From: Arcobacteraceae bacterium
Lineage (GTDB): Bacteria; Campylobacterota; Campylobacteria; Campylobacterales; Arcobacteraceae
Length of the DNA stretch: 36,760 bases
Assembly: GCA_029934475.1 (NCBI GenBank)
Contig: JAOZMC010000015.1
Span: 1 to 36,760, forward strand
Direction: 5' to 3'
Part shown: piece by piece, positions 31,958 to 36,760 of the stretch
Layout of the letters: each line of letters begins with the position of its first letter
Position numbering within the stretch: the first letter of the stretch is position 1
The notes under the pieces: model-generated
What the model was told of the DNA's origin: nothing
What the model saw: the letters and a program-made list of their open reading frames with translations, nothing else
Database searches by the model: none
Made by a program: the position numbers and the translations under genes

Positions 31958-32452
31958 ATGCGAGATATTGTCATAATAAACACTGGCGGGACTTTCAACA
32001 AATGCTACGACCAAAAGAGTGGAAATATGGTCATAAACAAAGAGACAGAGGATCTCAAAAGTTTGACAAAAAAGATGTTTAGAAAAGATATCCGTATCAT
32101 AAACATAATCCAAAAAGATTCTCTTTTTTTTGATGATGAGGACAGGCAGTTGCTGCTAGAGACCATAAAATCACAAGCCAAAGCTAGGACTATAGTCATA
32201 CATGGCACAGATACTATGAACCAAAGTTGTGAGTTTGTCGCACAGCACATCAAAGACCAAACCATAGTTTTCACAGGTGCTTTTGTGCCATATAGTATAG
32301 ATGAGACCGAAGCGGTGGCAAACTTGAGTTTAGCAGTAGGATACGGACAGGCGGTCGAAAAATTTGGCACCTATATAGCTATGCATGGAGTGGTATCGCC
32401 ACACAAAGATATCAAAAAAGATAAAGTAAACGATACTTTTATATATTTGTGA
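31958..32452 (+). CDS. single-domain asparaginase-like protein
   Basis: 164 residues. It matches the N-terminal domain of type I/II L-asparaginases: NTGGTFNK (8-15, with the Thr nucleophile position T12) and HGTDTMNQS, which holds the second Thr-Asp catalytic pair, plus VFTGAFVPYS. Full asparaginases have about 330 residues with a second C-terminal domain that is missing here. It could work as a dimer or have another amidohydrolase role. Six bases after mscS with a weak SD. It ends close to lpxD, whose own -10 box lies around its stop codon. No frameshift or remnant of a second domain follows, so it is a natural short form. Confidence 0.8.
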   Translation: MRDIVIINTGGTFNKCYDQKSGNMVINKETEDLKSLTKKMFRKDIRIINIIQKDSLFFDDEDRQLLLETIKSQAKARTIVIHGTDTMNQSCEFVAQHIKDQTIVFTGAFVPYSIDETEAVANLSLAVGYGQAVEKFGTYIAMHGVVSPHKDIKKDKVNDTFIYL

Positions 32453-32458
32453 TACAAT
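32453..32458 (+). promoter_or_regulatory. -10 box TACAAT six bases before the lpxD ATG
   Basis: TTTGTGATACAATAGCCCC runs straight into the ATG at 32465, with no SD (the last bases are CCCC). The element shares TGATACAAT with the lnt promoter at 16380. A transcript would start at about the ATG. Confidence 0.5.
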
Positions 32459-32464
32459 AGCCCC

Positions 32465-33421
32465 ATGAAACTTTCACATATAGCAAAAGACTACGGCACA
32501 ACGATAGCAAACGATATAGAGATCACAGGACTAAACGACATAACCCATGCCACAGTAGGGCAGATCACATTTGTAGACAATACAAAATACCAAAACCTAC
32601 TAGCAAACACCAAAGCTAGTGCTGTGTTTATCAAGCATGAGCTAAAACACCTATGCCCCAAAGATTGTATAGCGATAATATGCGATGACCCATATGTAGC
32701 TATGGCAAAGACTACGAAGTTTTTTGCTAAAAGTTTGTATAAAACGGATGGTGCTAAACCACACATAGACCCAACCGCTACTATCAAAGAGCGAGTATCT
32801 ATAGGGCTAGATGTAGCTATAGGCCGCAGTAGTGTAGTGTTTGATGGTGTGTTTATAGGGGACGATGTAACTATAGGGGCAAACTGTATCATATACCCAA
32901 ATGTTACTATATATAGTGGCACAACTATAGGTGATGACTCTATAATCCATGCAAACACAGTGTTAGGAAGCGATGGTTTCGGATTTGCCCACGAAGGTGG
33001 CAAATATATCAAGATACACCACAACGGCATAGTCGCTATAGGCCGTGATGTAGAGATAGGGTCAAACACTTCTATAGACAAAGCTGTATTTGGAGCTACT
33101 ACTATAGGTGATGGAGCCCGCATAGACAACCTAGTGCATATAGCACACAACTGCCGTATAGGACGAGGAGTTATCATCACAGGGCAGTGTGGATTTGCTG
33201 GTTCATCAACTATAGGTGATTACACTATCATAGGCTCACAAAGCGGAGTAGCAGGACACTTGAGCATAGCACCGCACACGACTATATCAGCACGAAGTGG
33301 TGTGACCAAGACGATAAAAGATAGCCACCGCCAATACACTGGGTTTCCACATATGGAGCATAAAACATGGCTCAAAATCCAAAGCAAAATAGCAAAGCTA
33401 CTACCAAAGGATCGAAAATAA
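32465..33421 (+). CDS. lpxD: UDP-3-O-acylglucosamine N-acyltransferase
   Basis: 318 residues. An N-terminal uridine-binding domain (MKLSHIAKDYG to about residue 95) leads to a left-handed beta helix of hexapeptide repeats (IGDDVTIGANC, YSGTTIGDDSIIHANTVLG and so on). The catalytic His lies in DNLVHIAHNCRIG (about 224-236). It adds the 3-hydroxyacyl chain to the amino group in lipid A synthesis. Length is slightly below the E. coli enzyme (341). The gene has no SD and a -10 box close to its ATG. Its 3' end is overlapped by ftsK for 55 bases. Confidence 0.94.
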   Translation: MKLSHIAKDYGTTIANDIEITGLNDITHATVGQITFVDNTKYQNLLANTKASAVFIKHELKHLCPKDCIAIICDDPYVAMAKTTKFFAKSLYKTDGAKPHIDPTATIKERVSIGLDVAIGRSSVVFDGVFIGDDVTIGANCIIYPNVTIYSGTTIGDDSIIHANTVLGSDGFGFAHEGGKYIKIHHNGIVAIGRDVEIGSNTSIDKAVFGATTIGDGARIDNLVHIAHNCRIGRGVIITGQCGFAGSSTIGDYTIIGSQSGVAGHLSIAPHTTISARSGVTKTIKDSHRQYTGFPHMEHKTWLKIQSKIAKLLPKDRK

Positions 33422-35577
33422 AACAAAAACTTTTTTCCATAGTGCTAGTGTTTGTGGCACTGTTTATCACATTTTCTTGTCTAGCCCCTGACAAAAAAAT
33501 AGTAGGCGACATAGGATTTATGCTATCGTCATATAGTTTGGAGTATATAGGATTTATAAGCTACATATACTTAGTGTTGCTACTCTATCCACTATATAAA
33601 CTCAACTTTGCTAAACTAGAAAACATAGCTTTGAACTCGTTTGTATTGGTCGTGTTTTTTGTAGTATTTTTGATGTTTCAGTCGCTTATGATAGATAGCT
33701 CTCTATCTGGCAAGATAGGTGATATGATGGTGGATTATCTAGCATCTGTCATAGGATATGTGGGTATTTGGCTCATCATCGTCATAAATTTCGCGGTTAC
33801 ATATATACTGTTTTTTGGTAAATATCACGATGGGGCACAGATGCTAAAAGATATTAAAAAGTGGTTTGAAACTACAGAAAAACCCAACTTTGCCAAAGCT
33901 ACTGCCACACCACGACACCCACCCACACCACGACAAGTAGCTAGACAAACAATGAAGCACACCAAACCCACAAAACAAGCTGTGATAGATGATGAGGTTC
34001 ATGCTATACTTGACGATAGTGGAGATGTGCCGAAGATATATCTCTCTAGCGATATTCAAAAACAATCTACACCGACACCAGCTCCAATACCAAAGCCTAT
34101 CGTGATAGTCAAAGAACTAGCAGAAAACAAAGAACTACTAGCAAACACTATAGACCAAGGCAAGTCAGCGACAAACGATAAGTTCAAACTACCCAAAACG
34201 GAGTTTTTCCAAAAACCTAGCGGACAAACTACAAAAATAGACGAGACCGAGATAGACAAAAAAGTCCAGCACCTGCTAGAAAAACTAGCGATATTTAAGA
34301 TAGACGGCGATGTGATACGGACATATTCTGGGCCACTAGTGACCACTTTTGAGTTTAAGCCGGCTGCTAGTGTAAAAATATCAAAGATATTGGGGCTTCA
34401 AGATGACCTAGCTATGGCCTTAAAAGCACAAACCATACGGATACAAGCACCCATACCTGGTAAAGATGTGGTAGGGATTGAAGTGCCAAATGACCAAAGC
34501 GATATCATATATATAAGAGATCTGTTTGAGAGCAAACTGTTTAAAAACAGCTCCTCGCCTCTCACACTAGCTTTGGGCAAAGATATAGTGGGCAATAGTT
34601 TTATAACTGATCTCAAAAAGCTACCACATCTGCTAATAGCCGGCACTACTGGAAGTGGCAAAAGTGTAGGGATCAATGCTATGATAATGTCGCTGTTGTT
34701 TAAAAACTCGCCAGCAAGCTTACGGTTAATCATGATAGACCCAAAGATGCTAGAGTTTTCTATATACAACGATATACCACACCTGCTAACACCAGTCATT
34801 ACTAAACCAGCAGTCGCTATCACTGTGCTAGCAAATATGGTATCTGAGATGGAAAGCAGATATAAACTTATGGCAAATACAAAGACCAAAAATATAGAAA
34901 ACTACAACACAAAGATAGTCAAAAACGGCGGAGAAAAGCTACCATATATAGTCATAGTCATAGATGAGCTAGCTGATCTCATGATGACTAGTGGCAAAGA
35001 TGTGGAGATAAGCATAGCCCGACTGGCACAGATGGCTAGAGCTAGTGGCATACACCTCATAGTAGCGACACAGCGACCATCTGTAGATGTCATCACAGGA
35101 CTCATCAAGGCAAACTTGTCAAGTCGTATAAGCTACAAAGTAGGACAAAAGATAGACAGCAAGATCATACTTGATTGTATGGGAGCAGAAGCACTACTAG
35201 GTCGTGGCGATATGCTTTTCACACCACCGGGTAGCTCGACTATAGTGCGACTTCATGCACCATGGATGACAGAAGAGGAGATAGACACAGTAGTCCAGTT
35301 TCTAAAAGCCCAACAAGAGCCAAACTATGACGAAAGCATAATACAACAAGAGATAAGCATAGGAGCAGTCAGCAAAGGCGGAGGCGGTGGTATAGACAAA
35401 GACGAGCTATACGAACAAGCAAAAGAAGTAGTCCTCACAGACCAAAAAACATCTATAAGCTACCTACAACGAAAACTAAAGATAGGCTACAACAGAGCAG
35501 CTACTATCATAGACCAACTACAGACAGGACAGGTATTGTCCGCTCCAAATACCAAGGGAATCCGCACTATACTATAG
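33367..35577 (+). CDS. ftsK: DNA translocase FtsK
   Basis: 736 residues. Four N-terminal membrane helices (about 22-150), a Pro-rich linker with PRHPPTPRQ and PTPAPIPKP (about 180-245), then the motor: Walker A GTTGSGKS (about 426) and Walker B IVIVIDELADLMM (about 530), and the C-terminal gamma winged helix (about 665-736, SISYLQRKLKIGYNRAATIIDQL), which recognises KOPS-like DNA. It moves chromosome ends to the septum for dimer resolution. SD GGAG lies eight bases before the ATG at 33367, inside lpxD, so the 55-base overlap is probably real. No internal start before the first helix fits better. Confidence 0.94.
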   Translation: MAQNPKQNSKATTKGSKIKQKLFSIVLVFVALFITFSCLAPDKKIVGDIGFMLSSYSLEYIGFISYIYLVLLLYPLYKLNFAKLENIALNSFVLVVFFVVFLMFQSLMIDSSLSGKIGDMMVDYLASVIGYVGIWLIIVINFAVTYILFFGKYHDGAQMLKDIKKWFETTEKPNFAKATATPRHPPTPRQVARQTMKHTKPTKQAVIDDEVHAILDDSGDVPKIYLSSDIQKQSTPTPAPIPKPIVIVKELAENKELLANTIDQGKSATNDKFKLPKTEFFQKPSGQTTKIDETEIDKKVQHLLEKLAIFKIDGDVIRTYSGPLVTTFEFKPAASVKISKILGLQDDLAMALKAQTIRIQAPIPGKDVVGIEVPNDQSDIIYIRDLFESKLFKNSSSPLTLALGKDIVGNSFITDLKKLPHLLIAGTTGSGKSVGINAMIMSLLFKNSPASLRLIMIDPKMLEFSIYNDIPHLLTPVITKPAVAITVLANMVSEMESRYKLMANTKTKNIENYNTKIVKNGGEKLPYIVIVIDELADLMMTSGKDVEISIARLAQMARASGIHLIVATQRPSVDVITGLIKANLSSRISYKVGQKIDSKIILDCMGAEALLGRGDMLFTPPGSSTIVRLHAPWMTEEEIDTVVQFLKAQQEPNYDESIIQQEISIGAVSKGGGGGIDKDELYEQAKEVVLTDQKTSISYLQRKLKIGYNRAATIIDQLQTGQVLSAPNTKGIRTIL

Positions 35578-35587
35578 GACAGACCAG

Positions 35588-35638
35588 CAAACCACAACTT
35601 TGGACAATATCCAGTTTGTAGTCCGTTCAATGTTTGGC
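35588..35638 (-). repeat. dispersed repeat, copy B
   Basis: On the minus strand: GCCAAACATT, 23 bases, then GTCCAAAGTTGTGGTTTG. It matches copy A at 17593-17640 in both blocks (10/10 and 17/18), in opposite orientation. It begins 10 bases after the ftsK stop. Confidence 0.6.
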
Positions 35639-35669
35639 CCTAAGCCAGAAAAGCAAGGCGGTTCGCTTC

Positions 35670-35695
35670 AGCGAAAACAAGAGAATCGCTTTTTT
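35670..35695 (+). terminator. weak intrinsic terminator candidate after ftsK
   Basis: AGCGA and TCGCT pair across an 11-base loop and are followed by six Ts. An outer AAGCAA/TTGCTT pair (35651-35656 with 35694-35699) could extend it. About 95 bases after the ftsK stop; short stem, so moderate support. Confidence 0.4.
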
Positions 35696-35849
35696 GCTTG
35701 CAAAAAATGTTTCCTGCAAAAACTTTCTGTGAAATATCTGCGATAAGTGCTTCCGGGTTCCGAAAGACAATCAATCATCAGGTATAAAAACCAGTTTAAA
35801 ATGACCTACATTGATTTTTATAGAATGTCCTATGTGATAATGAAAATCT

Positions 35850-35873
35850 AAAAGCCTTTATCTATAGGCTTTT
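35850..35873 (+). terminator. hairpin, possible second terminator
   Basis: AAAAGCCT, eight-base loop, AGGCTTTT: a perfect eight-base-pair stem with Ts on its descending arm. It would terminate on either strand, but no gene ends nearby except ftsK, about 270 bases away. Confidence 0.35.
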
Positions 35874-35939
35874 GACCCCTCTCCAAAATCAATTTTCCCT
35901 GATAAATGATAGTGAAGCATACATACAAATAGGAGAATA

Positions 35940-36023
35940 TTGTCCTGTATAATGTCCTATGAGCCTATATATGGCGGTGGTTGCCCTATCAGTGCCGCAC
36001 AAATAGAAAATTGCCGAAAATAG
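35940..36023 (+). CDS. 27-codon micro-ORF candidate
   Basis: TTG at 35940, with AGGAG four bases upstream, opens a frame of 27 codons with an internal ATG at 35952, ending at TAG 36021-36023. The product contains EPIYGGGCPISAAQIENCRK, with three cysteines. It could be a degraded remnant of a small cysteine-containing protein rather than a working gene. Low confidence; no other evidence. Confidence 0.15.
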   Translation: MSCIMSYEPIYGGGCPISAAQIENCRK

Positions 36024-36189
36024 CTAAGCATACTTTTTTGTAAAGATATAACAAAAGGTTATGGATAGTATAGGTGATAAGATATAGGTATTTAATGGTG
36101 ATTTAATAGCTATTTAAGTGTCGTTGAATGGAGAGTTGCTAGTTGCTGGAGACTGGAGGCTAGTAGATGGAGTGAGCGAAGCTGACTCG

Positions 36190-36211
36190 TTCCCAACGTC
36201 CTCGTTGGGAA
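36190..36211. repeat. perfect palindromic repeat (REP-like)
   Basis: TTCCCAACG, loop TCCT, CGTTGGGAA: nine-base-pair stem with a four-base loop, 195 bases before the Rpn-like gene. A second partial copy of its right arm, GCTTGGGAATGAG, is at about 36290-36302. Short imperfect or perfect palindromes of this TTCCC...GGGAA type are dispersed in many bacterial genomes. Confidence 0.6.
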
Positions 36212-36353
36212 TGCATACACGACAAACAACTGAAATAATAGATAAAAAGCGATATAAACACAAAGTACACAATCTGCTAAGCAAAGAGAGCTTGGGAATG
36301 AGACATTTTATGAGCTATAGAGATTTTTTGTGGTGTTTCTTATATTATTTCGC

Positions 36354-36359
36354 TATAAT
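36354..36359 (+). promoter_or_regulatory. -10 box of the Rpn-like gene
   Basis: TATAAT in TTTCGCTATAATACAAA, 46 bases before the ATG at 36406, with T-rich sequence upstream. SD AAAGGA is at about 36392-36397. This is a normal leadered promoter. Confidence 0.55.
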
Positions 36360-36405
36360 ACAAAATATTAAAAATAAACACAACTCAACACAAAGGATTT
36401 TTAAC

Positions 36406-36760
36406 ATGAGATTTGTAGACCCCAAAAATGACCTAGCATTTAAAAAGATATTTGGCGATGAAAACAAAACAGAAGTGCTGATAAGTTTTCTAAATAGTGT
36501 ATTGGACTTCAAAGATGGCAAAGCTATAGTCTCTGCATCGCCTACAAATCCATACCAGCTACCAGATATCAAAGAACTCAAAGAGACCATACTGGATATA
36601 AAGGCTACCAACCAAGACGGTGAGACATTTATAGTAGAGATGCAAAAGAAAAATGATGGTAACTTTGCCAAGCGAAGTATATATTATACTTCCAAAGCCT
36701 ATGTGTCACAGATAGGCAAAGCAGTGAACTTTGACCAGCTTAAAAAAATATATTATATAG
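36406..36760 (+). CDS. Rpn/PD-(D/E)XK nuclease family putative transposase (N-terminal part, 3' cut by window)
   Basis: At least 118 residues, open to the end of the window. The protein starts MRFVDPKNDLAFKKIFGDENK, the characteristic beginning of the Rpn/PF12784 family (PD-(D/E)XK nuclease family transposase, also called YhgA-like). The nuclease residues are likely D64 (TILDIKAT) and E78-x-Q80 (FIVEMQKK). E. coli Rpn proteins promote RecA-independent recombination and cut DNA in vitro. SD AAAGGA lies nine bases before the ATG. Such genes are often multicopy and mobile; the palindrome upstream could be related to it. Confidence 0.85.
   Translation, partial: MRFVDPKNDLAFKKIFGDENKTEVLISFLNSVLDFKDGKAIVSASPTNPYQLPDIKELKETILDIKATNQDGETFIVEMQKKNDGNFAKRSIYYTSKAYVSQIGKAVNFDQLKKIYYI

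Larger units (their letters stand above)
35578..36405 (+). other. long intergenic region with repeats and hairpins, no convincing gene
   Basis: About 830 bases between ftsK and the Rpn-like gene. It holds copy B of a dispersed repeat (35588-35638), a possible terminator (35670-35695), a hairpin (35850-35873), two copies of AATGTCCTATG (about 35824 and 35951), a 27-codon micro-ORF candidate (35940-36023), and a palindrome (36190-36211). I see no tRNA or rRNA and no longer frame with gene-like content. The palindrome and repeats suggest decayed mobile material. Confidence 0.6.

Noticed and set aside
32491-33180. 229-codon antisense frame in lpxD
   Set aside because: Produced by the periodic hexapeptide repeats of lpxD; no independent start signals.
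35578-36405. tRNA or small rRNA fragment in the post-ftsK gap
   Set aside because: GGGTTCCG near 35756 recalls a T-arm, but there is no matching acceptor, D or anticodon arm around it.

Overview
The window is AT-rich, tightly packed bacterial chromosome with many stop/start overlaps, frequent ATA codons and several TTG starts. It most likely comes from a member of the Campylobacterota (Epsilonproteobacteria), probably a free-living microaerobic or chemolithotrophic type near the Sulfurimonas/Thiovulum/Arcobacter side. This rests on gene content: a ccoNOQP operon followed by a DUF4006 protein, FixH, CcoI and CcoS; an ArsRS-type two-component system with the HELKMPIAKG phosphoacceptor block; a coupled AhpC/superoxide reductase pair; and a compact yajC-secD-secF-coaD-tmk operon. 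I found no tRNA, rRNA, CRISPR array or complete insertion sequence, so placement below phylum is inference.

Layout. 1-4548 (+): the end of an FtsX/MacB-type ABC permease, a small monoheme cytochrome c, a LolA-like periplasmic protein, an outer-membrane barrel, then a response regulator and histidine kinase. This reads as an envelope export or lipid-handling module beside a sensor. 4535-5862 (-): an integral-membrane protein with an ICMT/PEMT-like tail, possibly preceded by a coupled 35-codon ORF. 5979-10630 (+): a full branched-chain amino-acid type ABC importer (livJ-H-M-G-F) with a clear promoter. 10658-12421 (-): two unknown genes plus crcB (fluoride channel). 12473-16333 (-): yajC-secD-secF-coaD-tmk. 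16391-17575 (+): lnt. 17836-18815 (+): ahpC and superoxide reductase.

18902-30800 (-) is the core of the window, a respiratory block of two tandem operons. Upstream: pentaheme cytochrome c, parvulin isomerase, ccoG, a NosL-like protein and a TauE/DsbD-like membrane protein. Downstream: ccoN-O-Q-P, DUF4006, a 31-residue membrane microprotein, a TPM-like protein, fixH, ccoI and ccoS. Together they supply the cbb3 oxidase subunits and the copper, redox and folding functions needed to build it. 30902-35577 (+): mscS, a single-domain asparaginase-like protein, lpxD and ftsK. 35578-36405 has no convincing gene but holds palindromes and repeats, and leads into the start of an Rpn/PD-(D/E)XK nuclease-family gene that runs off the window.

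The least ordinary signals are: (i) three genes (response regulator, lnt, lpxD) whose -10 box lies five or six bases before the ATG with no Shine-Dalgarno sequence, suggesting leaderless mRNAs; (ii) a diverged two-copy repeat in opposite orientation just after the stop codons of lnt and ftsK; (iii) a perfect palindrome upstream of the Rpn gene; (iv) the 31-residue microprotein coupled by an ATGA overlap inside the cco operon; (v) the permease/cytochrome/LolA-like/barrel cluster as a possible trans-envelope pathway.
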